From Hedera helix (lineage: Eukaryota; Streptophyta; Magnoliopsida; Apiales; Araliaceae), in assembly GCA_947179155.2 (NCBI GenBank), contig OX359286.1:36113408-36177407 (forward strand): a stretch of 64,000 nucleotides of DNA, written 5' to 3'. The position numbers and the translations under genes were made by a program. Below the pieces are notes generated by a model. It made no database searches. It saw nothing but the letters and a program-made list of their open reading frames with translations, and had not been told where the DNA came from. Shown piece by piece: positions 50,651 to 63,600 of this stretch (the first letter of the stretch is position 1; each line of letters starts with the position of its first letter).

Positions 50651-51788
50651 TGTTGGGGTGTAATTTATTAGGCCCAACCCTTCTGTTTTGGGCATCGAAA
50701 TTATCTCCCATGAGAATTGGGTCAAATGGGCCTGAGGGTGGTTGGATCAGAAAACAACCCATCCCTCCTAGTCAAGGGAGGCTGATGGGACGTTGGTACA
50801 GTTTAGCTTACTTCAACAGGTTGGGTCAGAGAGTAGCCCATACTAGTATGGGCTAACAGGGACAAGTGGAGGAGAAAAACGTCTTGTCTTCACTCATGAG
50901 GGGGCGATGAGACGTTCGTGGGTGCATGGACGAGTATATGCAAGCAAATTCCCAAACAAAGGAGGTAGGTTTTTCTAAAATAACATAGAGCTATCAAACA
51001 TCTAGCATATTCCGGCATACATTTTAAGGTTCTCCATTGTGACGTTACTCGCCTGAACTTACTCTCACACCGGAGCATCCCCGGACAGCCCAAGCTGTGA
51101 CTGTCCTGTGGGGTGATAACGGTTTGTTGTGTGTACAGGTGTCTAGCTGATAGGTGATTACAGGGGGAGCGAGAATTAGACGTCCCTTTTTAGAAGCTGG
51201 AAAACTCTCTTATTTGGTTTGTCCCCTGAAAATAGGAGAGTGAGAGGCAATGTTGGGGTGTAATTTATTGGGCCCAGCCCTTCTGTTTTGGGCCCCGAAA
51301 TTATCTCCCATGAGAATTGGGCCAAATGGGCCTGAGGGTGGTTGGATCAAGAAACAACCCATCCCTCCCAGTCAAGGGAGACTGATGGAACGTTGGTACA
51401 GTTTAGCTTACTTCAACAGGTTGGTTCAGAGAGTAGCCCATACTAGTATGGGCTAACAGGGACAAGTGGAGGAGAAAAACGTGTTGTCTTCACTCATGAG
51501 GGGACGATGGGACATTTGTGGGTGCATGGACGAGTATATACAAGCAAATTCCTAAACAAATGAGGTAGGTTTTTCTAAAATAACATAGAGCTATCAAACA
51601 TCTAGCATATTCCCGCATACATTTTAAAATTCTCCGTTGTGACGTTACTCGTCTGAACTTACTCTTACGCCGGAGCATCCCCGGATAGCCCAAGCTGTGA
51701 CTGTCTTGTGGGGTGATAACGGTTTATTGTGTGTATAGGTGTCTAGTTGATAGGTGATTACAGCGGAAGCGAGAATTAGACGTCAACA
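50651..51788. mobile_element. Short LTR-type element: 538-bp terminal repeats, 66-bp interior
   Basis: The target duplication 'cgttc' is at 50646-50650 and 51789-51793. The outer ends are TGTTGGGGTG and GACGTCAACA. Two direct repeats (50651-51184 aligned with 51251-51784) match without any indel and with about 6 percent substitutions by eye. Between them are only 66 bp, ending in the purine-rich 'aggagagtgagaggcaa'. No primer site I recognise. The first repeat reads CGTCCCTT where the second reads CGTCAACA. Size and layout are those of a TRIM. Each repeat has 67-68 codon frames on both strands that I do not consider genes. Confidence 0.75.
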
Positions 51789-51793
51789 CGTTC

Positions 51794-54700
51794 CATAGAT
51801 TGATTACATATTTATTTACAGAACAATTCTTACAAATTATACATGCTTTCCGGCACTTTAATTATTTTATTGGTAAACACGCATGATTTCAATTATGAAT
51901 GATTGAGTGCTTTCACCCTACACCCAATTGATAGCCTAAACTACTATTAACAGTAAAGTCTTCTATTCAAAATTAAGTGTATTTATATATTTATATATGT
52001 AGTACATGATATCCAATACACATATATTAATTACTAACACCTTACCTTCTACGTAAAAATAGAATTTATTTATCCGTCCCGTTCTTTGTTTCGCAGCACA
52101 GCAACTCTCTCTCTCTTCGTCACTTTTTCTTTTCTTCGTTACTCGTCCGTTTGTATTTTTCTTCTTAAAACAGATACAAAGTTTAAATTTACTATATTAA
52201 TATTAATCAGATTTTTAATTGGGCCTTAATTTTATTAAATAAAAATTGTTAAGATCCACCTCACAAATTAGGCCCAATAACATTTTAAAAAGAACCACAA
52301 ATGAGTAATAGGAATGTAATTATTTTAATCATAAAAGAATATTTTTAAATTTTAATTTATTATTTTATATAATTTTGAATATTACACTACAAGAGACTTG
52401 GACCCTTCCACGGTTTTAAGTTTTAACTATTCGTTCTTAGTTAGGTGTTGACACAAGCTTTCACTTAGTCGAGAGAGTACGTGTTAGCGCGCGTGGTAAT
52501 TATGTCGTAAGGTACCAACGAATAGCTGGCATCAGGTGGTCGATAATTGCATATGTGGACCCCTTCATATGTCTGACTGAGTATCTGAGAACCCACAGAA
52601 AAAGAAAAAAAAAACAGAGCCTAAAAGCCAATATACAGTATAGAGTAGAATAGTTAAAATTCTTAAATGTGTACATTCGAAAATCGATTGTGAGATGTTA
52701 ATAAAATAACTATAAATACATAATAATTAAATATTATATTTATTTATATTATTAAAAAATTAAATATAATATTAAAATTCATGTCATATTTTATTTTTTA
52801 ATAATATAAATAAATATAGTATTTGATTATTATAATAATATATCCTAAACTAAGCTGTCAGAGTATAAAGTTTGGACTTGTGTCTGTTGTGTATCTGATG
52901 AAACAAAGCAATTTGTAGCAAATAATTATTTCCTGAAAAAAATAAATTAATTGCTGTGAATGGGACCACACAAAGCTCAACTACTGAACCAATTGGTGGG
53001 GTGGGTGCTTAAGTTTTTTTATTCATTACCTTTATATGTAACACTAAATATATATATATATACTCCTACATAGAATAGATGAGAGAATCCAAAAGCTCGA
53101 ACCCTCTTACTTAGCTTGAAAGGTTCTTCGTCCTGTTGGTTTAATCCTAATAATTGACACTGAAATACACAGGCACCTACCAAAAAGCCTCTCTTTCTAT
53201 CTCTATCCAATTCCAACATATAAATTAATGGGTTTTAGGATGTCTTTAAGATGGTCCCTCTACAATTGAAAATGGTGGGGGAGGGAGTCCATTTTCACGA
53301 GTGGAGTGGAGCCTTTAGAACATACATGGCCTCTCGTGAAGTAGTACTAGTACAGGCTGTCTCGTCCACTTCTCTCTTTCTTCGTCCTGTTTAATTTGTC
53401 AATTACTCGCATTTAAAATTTAAATATCAACTAAAATTACAACGAATTAGAAAAATCAAAGTCACGTCAAAACAATCCAAAGCTTAAGATAGACGACTAT
53501 AAATTCACTCTTGTGCTCAACAAACATATATTCAGTTGGTATGTCAAAACCTCAAAACCTCGACTTATACTGACAAAATATCTTTTTATGTAATGATCTT
53601 ATAAGAAATATCCATCTAAAAAGTAGATGGGATTTGGGAGCCATATGTTAAGAGATGCTGATAAATTTGGTCTTTTGAAGCTTGAGCATTTAATATTCAC
53701 AGTACAATTGAGTTTGAAGCTGTTGTGCATGTTTTAGAACCTTAAGTTCTCACTAAACCTAGTAACTAAAACAGTAAATCCCCAGCAATGATGCAATAAA
53801 ATTCCAAATTGCGGTTGAGACAAAATTAACCAGAAGACTTATCACTCCAGCATTTGTCTCTCTTCATGGAGACGGCACATCCCAGCAAATACCAAAATTC
53901 AGACTCAACTTGATTACAAGAATTGTGCTATAAAATAGATGAAACAGGAAAAGAGATGCGGAAAAATTAGGAGCAAATAAAAGGAATGAAGAACTAACAT
54001 TGTATACAAGTATAGTTTTACGTAAAACAAACACATCTAAAATGGGAGTTATTCTCACAGCATAATTATTTTTTAGAGGCTGAAGAGTCCACCTGAGGGC
54101 ATAGTTGTTGTGAGAAAGGAAGAGTTCCTTATAAGGTAGACTAAAAAATGAAACTTCTTTCTGGTGATTAACAATAATCGTTCCCATTTACAACCATTGC
54201 CAAGAGCTTCTGCGCATTTTCCTAAGCAAAACTCAGCACAAACTACTTACTTTCTTAACGTGGTGCAATATATTTCCACAAGCATACCTATTAAAATATT
54301 TTACAGGCGGACCTACAATATTCTATCTAGTTCTATATATAAAAATATGATAAAACATAAACACTTCACCAAATCCATCCAACATCTTCAAACCAAATCA
54401 AAGCCTGGAAAATAGCTTGAGTCTCTGCCTAGACAGGTGAAGCAACAAAAACATAATTATATAACTAGAAAATTTTGCTAGTACCAGTAAACACCAGGAG
54501 CAGCCCCCGTTCTCAGACAAGATTTCTTGCATGTAGCAACGGTAACAACTGGCACAATTTCTCGTTACTTATTTGATTTCTGCACAGAAGAGGAGGATAT
54601 AGATGAGTTTGGATCACACAAGTCATTAGGAAGGAATGAAACTAACTAAACTGCGACCTTCAAAAAAGTATGCTGAACTATAGACAATGAAGTGTCATTA

Positions 54701-56008
54701 GTTGAGAATGTATTTTATAATGAAATCCAAAGTGGTTAATCTTTTAGCATAACTAATCACAAAATACTATCAATCAGTAATTTCTGGACAGGAGCTTCTC
54801 TTTACATGATGTAGTCAGTTGGAGCCTTTGAAACCTGCTCTACAATTATCAGGCAAAAAGTGCAAAACTGAAAACATATACATCAGCATAGACTCTCTAC
54901 CGCCTCTATCCCAGTTCCTACCTCGAGGGATATAAGCCTTTTGACTCAAAAGCCTTTATAATAATTAGTAGAGATTGCAGAGGAGATAAATGCCCAAACA
55001 ATCATCAGTATCAGTAAAGATCAAGAAAGAAATTTTTTCTTGGTTTCCTTTTACAACATAGGAGGGTGGGGTTGAAAATGTTTTGGAAAATCTGGCTGGA
55101 TCAAATAGAAATTCTGCCTTTAGACACTCCTTATGCGACGGGGCAGGGACAGGAGGCCCCATCCTAGAAAAGAAGAGGGAGGTCTTGGTCTCCGGCCTGT
55201 AAAGGTCATTAATCAAGCACTTTTAGGTCAAAAAAGGCAGTGTCATAAAAGCATCGATTGGATAACAGAAGTTTACAGATGGAAATTTTAGAACAGAGCA
55301 GACGTAATTCCAAAGGGGAGAATCTATGATTTTGCTTATATTCCCACTCTAAATCTTAATGTTCTTGACATCTTGTGTTGTTGAATAAACAATAAATTAA
55401 ACTTGAAGAAAAAAATCTGGAAATAAGAATGGCTGACACACACCTACTTCTCTGTATTCCATAACTAAAAAGAAGAAGAATACAAATGACAAATGAGTGG
55501 TACATTTGAAAAGAAAATTCCAATTGGGCCAACATCAACATATTTCTGAAGCACCTATTAGTCATCTATCCAGAGTATCTGTGATATTAGCAGCTTATTT
55601 TTAAGGGTAGACCTTCTAGATAAAAACTCACACGAGTAAAAACAATCATAACAGTCTTTATTCTTTTCTATGGTACCAAGTTGTGCGCAAGATTTAATAG
55701 ACTGATACTGCCAACCAGATATATCATAGAACAAGAGAAAGAAACAGGTGTATCAGTCGTTTAGCCATTGTTCTTCGCACAGTTTTAACACTTCTGAGAG
55801 AGCCACACACACACATCACCTCGGTATTTATATTTAATGCTCTTCGAGATTTTCAAATTTCAATTTAATAGCCCAAGATAACACTTGTATCAAAAACCAA
55901 ATTTTACAGACACCAGCAAGATAAAGTATCCTAAAAACAAAAGCTGAACAACACACTAAAAACCACAAGATATTAAATGGAATAATATAGCTAAGATATA
56001 TTCGAATT
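51794..56008. other. Long interval without a supportable gene
   Basis: Open frames up to 107 codons occur, but none shows a family pattern or splice structure. The stretch 54000-55600 is less AT-rich than the rest and could be the 3' region of the BPA1-like locus or a non-coding transcript; the sequence does not decide this. A minus frame near 55216-55080 (KECLKAEFLFDPARFSKTF) looks protein-like but is isolated. Confidence 0.4.
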
Positions 56009-56209
56009 TGGATTCCACGAAGTTGTCACCCTTGACCATATGTAAGTTCATAGTTTTTTGTTACATTTGCTATCGAGAAAGTTGCATCCGCTATTTGTCA
56101 TCTAACGACATTTTTGTGGGTCAGTGCTGAATGCAACATTTGCTATTGTAAATGCAACAAAAACTATGGACTTCATATGGTCAGGGGTGTGGCAACTTAA
56201 TGGAATCCA
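56009..56209. mobile_element. 201-bp palindromic MITE
   Basis: The ends TGGATTCCACGAAGTTG and, inverted, TGGATTCCATTAAGTTG continue as an inverted repeat through 'gaccatatg...ttcatag' and 'gttacatttgctat', leaving only a short loop near 56110. The whole element could fold into one long hairpin. No clear target duplication. Confidence 0.7.
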
Positions 56210-56302
56210 GAACTCATGTATTCATCAAACTGAGAAAATCTTATGGACCATACCATTTAGATAATGTAAAGGAGACACCTCAAAAACCATATAACGATTC
56301 AG

Positions 56303-58301
56303 TTAATTGATGTTTAATGATAGTGCTGGACAGCCATTAAAAAATTTAAAGGTATTGATAAAGATATTTACAGATTCGGCCAGGGAAACAAACCTTGACC
56401 AGTGAGGACTAGGAAGAGTAGTGCACATTTCATTCAGCTCAGATAAATGAACTTGAACAGAGTCCTCCACCATTTTCCTTCTCTGTTCCTCTTCAGCCAT
56501 TCCTACTTTCTCTTTGGTATGTCGGCCAACTTCCCCAGCAGCCTTAACAACTTTATTAAAAGCTCCTGTTACCCATGATGCCTCTTTAAATACATATTGA
56601 TTCTTCATTACAGCAGATCTAGCACTAGTTACTGTTTGCTCAGCAGCTGTAAATGCTGATTTGACTTTCTCAGAAACCAGAAGTTTCTGATCCACTTCCC
56701 GAACTTTGTCATTCACAACGCAAGTTCCAACCATAAATGTTGATTTGACTTTCTCAGAAACTGAAGCTTCTCATCTACTTCCTGAACTTTGTCATTCACA
56801 AAGTTCATTCTCTGTTCCTCTTTCTCTTTGGTATGTTGGCCAACTTCTCCAGCAGCCTTAGCAATTTTATTAAAAGCTCCTGTTACCCATGAAGCCCCTT
56901 TAAATACGTACTGATTCTTCATTACGGCAGATCTAGCACTAGTTACCGTTTGCTCGACAGATGTAATGCTGATTTGAGTTTCTTGGAAACCTGGAGTTTC
57001 TGTTCCACTTCCTGAACTTTGTCATTCACAACGGAAGTTCCAACCGTAAATGCTGATTTGACTTTCTCAGAAACCAGGAGTTTCTGATCTACTTCCCGAA
57101 CTTTGTCATTCACAAAGTTCCTTTTCTGTTCCTCTTAAGCCTTTCCCAATTTCTCTTTGGTATGTTGGCCAACTTCCCCAGCAGCCTTAGCAACTTTATT
57201 AAAAGCTCATGTTACCCATGAAGCCCCTTTAAATACATACTGATTCTTCACTATGGCAGATCTAGCACTAGTTACTTTTTGCTCGGCAGCTGTAAATGCT
57301 GATTTGACTTTCTCAGAAACCTGAAGTTTCTGATTCACTTCCCCGAAGTTTGCCATTCACAACGTTAGTTCCGACAGTAAATGCTGATTTGACTTTCACA
57401 GAAACCAGGAGTAGTTTCTGATCTACATCCCAAACTTTGTCATTCACAACTGAAGTACCAAAAATCACCTTCTCGCTAAGTCCAATCTTTTTGTCAAAGG
57501 ATGCAACTTTTGCAGTTGTCGTGGAAGTCAACTGGTGCTTCTCGTCTAAGGCCTTTGCCTTGTTAACAGCATCTTTACCTAGTACATAACCCTTTTCAAG
57601 AATGCTACTGACAACATCCTTTGCCTTGTTGAAAGCAGATTCTGCTACATCTGGAGCTTTCTCTTCAGTTGTCTGAAAACATTTTGGAAGCTATACAGTC
57701 ACAAATAATTATCAGGTAGGTCAAAACAGACATATGAAGGAAGCAATCCTTACAAGAGGCGGTGATGAAGCAGTCCGCGGAAGCTGCTGATCAGAAGCCA
57801 GAGTCACGATGACAGCCAAATCAGCTAGCTTTGTGCCCTGAAATAATTTAAATAGAGAAGCCACATACAAATGACTATTACAAAAACACTGTCATTTTGT
57901 TGCATTTACAATTTACATTCTAACAGACCTTCAACTCATTTACCTTTTTCCAGGAAAAAATTCTGGAATATATCAATACATGGGGAAAGAATACACAAGA
58001 AATAAAAACCAAAATATACCATATTGAGAAGTTAATTTACCGAAACAAGAACTGCACACTCTGCTCCTAGTGAATCCTTTAAGGTAACAAATGCTATCTG
58101 AGACTGCTCATAGTAACTGCATAGGCATATAATAAAACTGGTGTTACCATTACCAAAGAAAAGCCTGAGTGGAAAAAAGAAAGTACTTCATATACTAACC
58201 ATTGCATCTCAATTTATGGATATCACCACAAGAGAAAAAGTGCTTTTTGATCTCTTGAGGCTTGCCCATAAGTAAAGATTACCGACTCTTACATTTCTGA
58301 T
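56303..58301 (-). pseudogene. Broken BPA1-like paralogue with triplicated C-terminal module
   Basis: Four blocks keep the exon layout of the intact gene at 60635-63881: 58301-58200 (RRM, first half), 58116-58041, 57837-57754 and 57672 downwards, each with GT-AG borders. The first is 102 bp where the intact exon is 104, from two separate one-base losses that break the RRM frame. No start-codon exon is found. The last block reads KKIGLSEKV normally, then an extra base near 57345 leads to a stop at 57313. Beyond it the module (VVNDKVREVDQKLL, AEQTV, MKNQYVF, WVTGAFNKV) is repeated three times, about 57400-57100, 57075-56790 and 56735-56430, each with small indels. The last copy alone is open for 143 codons and ends in an unrelated tail. 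Still-visible splice sites suggest recent decay, and transcription is possible. Confidence 0.85.
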
Positions 58302-58669
58302 CTGCAGGAAGAACACAACTAAAAAATTTCATGGGAGTTTTTCCCATCATTCACAACTGCTTGGCTGCTCCATCACACTAATCTGCTTACTCCAAAATCC
58401 AAACTTATACACTCCTCCAAATATAATAGTATCATTTGACTTGTTCTTCAATATGTTAATGATTGCTTAGTATACAATGACATAATTTTCTGTCCAAAAA
58501 AATTGGACTTATATTTTGAAAGATTAAAATTAGTGATTCAAAATAAGAGTAAACATGTCCAAAAATGTATTAGTGTCCTAGCAAATCATAACATGAGAAA
58601 GAAGGTAAACAGGTCTCCTATCTTTGGATAGAGGAGTCCTATTTACACGACTTTATTTATCCACAAAGT

Positions 58670-58920
58670 TATACACCCTTCATCCCACAAAAAGAGTCAC
58701 ATTTGCAAAGAGCACCATGTGCAAAATCTGAGAAGAGTCTCATTTGCAAATTTTGCTAATATTAAGGATATATTTTGGTTCCATGTATGCCTCTTAAAAT
58801 ATTAAGTTATAAGTTTACTAGTGTGATATGATTACGAAATTATGAGGGCAATTAGTGTCATTTTATACTCCTATCAGCATAAAAAATGGACTCTTTTTGT
58901 TGGAAAAAATTGAAAAATAA
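58670..58920. mobile_element. Stowaway-like MITE in intron 1 of the BPA1-like pseudogene
   Basis: The left end 'cacccttcatcccacaaaaa' with GAGTCAC and the right 'ggactctttttgttggaa' are inverted relatives of CTCCCTCCGTCCCACAAAAAG. The right terminus is degenerate, so the limits are approximate. Confidence 0.55.
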
Positions 58921-59088
58921 GACTCTTAGTATTAAGTGAACAATGAGCAATTCCAGTGTCATTGAATGTCAATAACAAAAATTATTGGGCTAGTGACTTG
59001 TATTATAAACTTGATGACACTTTTAGAGGTGGCATGTTTCATGTATGAATAATAAGCAAATAAAATAAAAGGGAGTTTGGTGGATTAC

Positions 59089-59215
59089 CCGTTTCTGCTG
59101 AGCTTCTTCTGTATTTACTGATTTTAAAGAGACCGAGTTAGGAAAGTGGGATTCTTCATCAATTGGTGGGTACCCAGAAAAATTCCTCCATAGTTTTTCT
59201 TATTGGATCACGGTG
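59089..59215 (-). pseudogene. Unidentified coding-like exon fragment upstream of the BPA1-like pseudogene
   Basis: On the minus strand a frame containing LWRNFSGYPPIDEESHFPNS and ending EEAQQKR runs into a GTAATC donor at 59088. A one-base shift upstream would extend it with VVHLELLPHRDPIR. There is no start codon in either frame before a stop. It bears no likeness to the first exon of the intact BPA1-like gene (Met-Leu only). I do not recognise the peptide. It could be a UTR exon that happens to be open, or a piece of another gene. Confidence 0.3.
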
Positions 59216-59399
59216 AGGAAGAAGCTCAAGATGAACAACAGGTGAAGGAGGAGAGAGAATCTCAGACCTATCGGAAAGAGACACAGATGGGGAGATCGTC
59301 GGAAAGTTGTTAAATTCACTCCGTTTGGCGGTTCAAATTTCTAGAGGGATGGATTTGGTTCCGAGGATGGTAAATTTTGGAAATTGCGATAATTGACCC

Positions 59400-60600
59400 G
59401 AGGAATGGTTATTTTTCTTTTTCATCTTTTTCTTTTTATTACCTCTGTCCTCAAAACAGGAGTAAAGTATATTTGTTATATATATTAAAAAAAATTATTA
59501 TTAATAATCTTATAAGATTGCATAAAAGCGATTAATATTTTTATTTTATTATATTAATAAATTCCACTAAATAATAAATTTATTTTTTATTTTATTTTAT
59601 TATTTGTAGATTTTTTTTTTATACTTTTAATCATTTTTTTGAGAGCGGATATAGTAAGAACTAATGGCATAACACATGTGTGACAAAAAGTATTTTAGTG
59701 GCAATTTTAATGATATTACCAAATATTAAGTGTTTGTATAGTATTCTTATACAATTTTATTAATGTATGCCACAATAACTAAATATCATCCAATATAAAA
59801 GTCACGCACAGTATCATTTATCAAAGTCTCCATCTGAAGACAATTTATAATAGCAGTATAAACTATGTGAGTTGCTTCAATTAAAGCTAATTAAACCTTG
59901 TGGTGTTAATTTCATTTGCAACTATTTACTAGTATAAAAATATGTGCATTTTAATCAAAATATAGAAATTAGTATGGTGAAAAATAAGAAAATAAAACAT
60001 TTAGGAATTTAGAAGGAGGGAATTGTGCTAGTCAGTAGTGTATGTTGTCGGCGGTAGTCAAGTTTGGGGTTACGGTTGGTGGTGGGTTAGTTGTACATGT
60101 TCATGGACATTTATAAAATAATTATAGCTGTTCGAGTGGATCTTCCTTTCTTCATGCATAATTTTCACTTTGATTAATACAACTTCGCCTATCAGATGAC
60201 ATAATTGTGAACCCATCCTACTCTTCGTGCTAGTAACTTTTGTTACCAATTGCATATATGAGAAAATGGTAAGACAAGCTTATTAAGTAGCAAAAACAAT
60301 CTATACTCGTTCAAGAATACTGACGCAGAAGCAGCCATATGATAGGGATTTTTCTTTTTCTTTTTTTTTTTTTGACAAGAACACAAGGAAGGATATAAGC
60401 ACAGATATACTTCGGTGCCTGATAACCAGAGGAACATTCAATTTATTCAAGTTAAAGGAGAGGCAACATACCAACCGCGATTCGATCAAAAGGGAGATTC
60501 TTTGACTGGTAAATCATAAGAAAATATAAAGGTATATGTTCTACAGTCACCATTTCTTACTAAATGCGTGAGGCAACAAATAAACGACTACAAAATCCCA
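59400..60600. other. Intergenic DNA between the two BPA1-like loci
   Basis: Mostly AT-rich, with short chance frames. The end near 60600 is the 3' UTR of the intact gene. No transposon ends recognised. Confidence 0.5.
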
Positions 60601-60634
60601 AAGTCTTGGTAATGATATTTACAGAAACAATGAA

Positions 60635-63600
60635 TCAGAGGATCAAACCTTCTGCTGGTGCAGGCTTAGAAGGCTTGTGCTCACTTGACTCGGAAGCTTT
60701 TGGAGACTCCGATAAATGAACTTGAGCAAAGTCATCCACCATTTTCCTTTTCTGTTTGTCCTCGGCCATTCCAACTTTCTCTTTGGTAAGTTGGCCAACT
60801 TCCCCAGCTGCCTTAGCAACTTTGTTGAAAGCACCGGTTACAAAGGAAGCTCCAGTAAATACATACCGGTTCTTCATTATAGCAGATCCAGCACTACTGA
60901 CTTTTTGTTCGGCAACTGCAAATGCTGTTTTGGCTTTCTCGGAAACCAGGAGTTTCTGATCCATTTCCCGGACTTTTTCATTCACAACAGAAGTACCAGT
61001 GTTTATCTTCGCAGTAAGCCCAATTTTTTTGTCAAAAGAGGCAACTTTAGCTGTTGCCGTGGAAGTCACCCGATGCTTCTCGTCTATGGATTTTGCTTTG
61101 TTTACAGCACCTTTGCCCAAGACATAACCCTTAGCAAGCATGCTGCTGACAACATCCTCTGCCTTATGGAAAGCAGATTCAGCTCCACCTGGAGTTTTCT
61201 TCTCTGCTGCCTGCAGCATATGAGAAGTTATCAGCTCGTAAACATTCATCTGGTAGATGGAAGATGATTAAACATATGTCCAAAATATTCCTTACAGGTG
61301 GTGGTGGTGCTAATGCAGCAGCTGGAAGCTGGTAATCCGGATCCAAATCCACAGTGACAGTCAAATCAACTATTGTTGCACCCTGGAATGACATGGAAGT
61401 AATAAGTGAAAACTATTTAACTATTTACAAGAATGTAGGGAAACAAATTATTTCCCTTGTAATAGTGTGGAATAAATAGTATAAACTTTCATGAAGTAAC
61501 TAATCTAACATCACAAGGTCACATACATATAGTACTTCATATAAAATTTACATCTGGAAAAGAATTTTAAGATGACCGTAAACCCAAGTGGCATATCCTC
61601 AATAAAGATTCGAAAATTAGTTCCAGCAACAACAGACAACCAGCTTATCTGCCTCGATGAATACAATTAATTCCATATAGTAGTTAAAAAAAAAAGTAGA
61701 AGCGGTTAAAGAAAAGATAAGAGAATGAATTTTCAGGCACAAAACAAAGACAACTTTTAGTTTCAAAAACAACCAGTTATTGATTAGGTGGGGAAAATGG
61801 TGATGCTAGTGATAGATTTTGAGAACTAAAATGTATAAGCATTCAAGAAATTTTAATTATAATACAAAAGAGAACACTTGTTCTCAAACATATCGTTCAA
61901 ATTCAAAGAATTCATCAACAGACATTGACTAGTTGCACATACTGCAATCACATGTCATTGAGCTTCCTAAATTTTGTAAAACTAGCCCTTTCTTTCATCA
62001 AATTTCTTTCTCCTGATTAGTCATTGAATAAAAAATCCGTTCTTCTCTTTACCATTTAGTTTTTACACTAATAATCAATACCCAAATTCTGCATAGACTA
62101 ATGCCCACTTCTACCAAGTCCCAACAATACAAACTAGATCCAGACTCTTTAACATTTTTCTCAAAGCGCTATAGTCTTTCAGATGTTTCTTCTTGAAAAG
62201 ACATAACAAGAGAAACGTCTTAAAAAGAAGTGACTCCACCTAAAGTGCAAGACAAAACCATAAGTTTGTTTTTTAAGTCTACACCGTAAAGGTTCAAATA
62301 GTTCTAAACAGGTAATATACTGCTAGATAATGAGTTTCAAGGGAAAACTTATTCGAGCATAGGCATCCAATGCATATTGTACTAATAATTTCTCATGATA
62401 TATCGGACCATATTGAGGTGTTTGAAGTAGAACAATATATGGGGAAAATTTATAAGAAAATGAAAACCATATAGAGCATAATGAGAAGTAATATACCGAA
62501 AGAAGAACAGCAGTTTCTGCCCCTTCTAAATCCTTGAATGTGACAAATGCTATCTGAGACCGCTCATTGTGACTGCATAAGTTACATATGATATGTTTAG
62601 CATTATTATAACATATAAAAATCTAACAGAAGGATGAATTATCACATGTATTAACCTTTGCATCTCAACATATTCTATATCACCAGAGAAGGAAAAGAAC
62701 TCTTGGATGTCTTGCAGAGAGGCCCCTAAAGAAACATTGCTGACTTTGACAGTTTTAATCTGCAGAAGAAACACAACTAAATTTTTTAGGAAAATTTGTT
62801 CAATCATCCACACATGGTTCGTGGAATGCTCAATTGCCCCATCACCAGGAGATACTGAGCAACACTAGCTGATTAGTCAAAGCCTGAACTAGTAACCCCA
62901 TCTTCATTTATCCACAATGATAAAAATAAACATTCAACTTGACCAATGAATAAAGGCAATGCAACATTTCTACACAAGGGCATAGTTAGTGTTCCAAAAC
63001 CAAATCTTTTTAGGCTCCTTGGTCGTTAAGGCTTGGTGTTTCTAATTTCTAGTATGCATTTCAAAGGGCATATGCATTGAAAAAGCAGTGTGTATAATGA
63101 GAGGAAGAGTGAGAGGCTTGTAATTCCTTACTAGTGGTATTTGCTCTTGCTGCAAACTCGTGCATTTCTTTGTTTTCAGTTTCTTACAGGACTGCATGTG
63201 ATTAATGAACCCTATACTCTAAGATTACATCACAATAATGAAATTAAAATATATGAAAAAGAAGGAAAATAAAATAAAGAAAAACATGAGAAGAAGATGC
63301 ACATGGTTTCTATTTGGAGCAGCTTAGGTTGCAGTTAGATTCAAGTATTTAAATGAACGGATTTGAAACTAATTTGCATGTAATAGCTTTGGAATTGATT
63401 TAAACAAGATGGATGAGGGATTTGAGAGCAATATAACACTTCATGTGAATTATTTGGAAATCCATACGAAATTCACTGATACAACATTTTTTACTAAAAC
63501 CATAATCTCCTACAACTCTCTCCATTTCAATTCCATGGATCCAAATGTATCATCATTGCTGAATGAATCAAATGCATACTCAACCAGAGATTAGAAAACA

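Noticed and set aside
50653..51693. Four 67-68 codon frames in the paired repeats, both strands
   Set aside because: Frames on both strands in the same repeat without indels are expected by duplication; no family likeness, and differences fall at all codon positions.
50651..51788. Cassandra-type element with 5S RNA in its LTRs
   Set aside because: No 5S promoter or 5S-like sequence is visible in either repeat.
54965..55216. 83-codon minus frame (AEFLFDPARFSKTF...)
   Set aside because: Protein-like in the middle but no homologue recalled, no splice partners; left as an unannotated stretch.
56303..56734. Separate functional short BPA1 gene (143 codons)
   Set aside because: It lacks the RRM and start exon, continues a damaged exon and ends in an unrelated tail; treated as the last module of the pseudogene.
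60716..61267. 183-codon plus frame opposite the BPA1-like last exon
   Set aside because: Antisense shadow of a well-supported exon.
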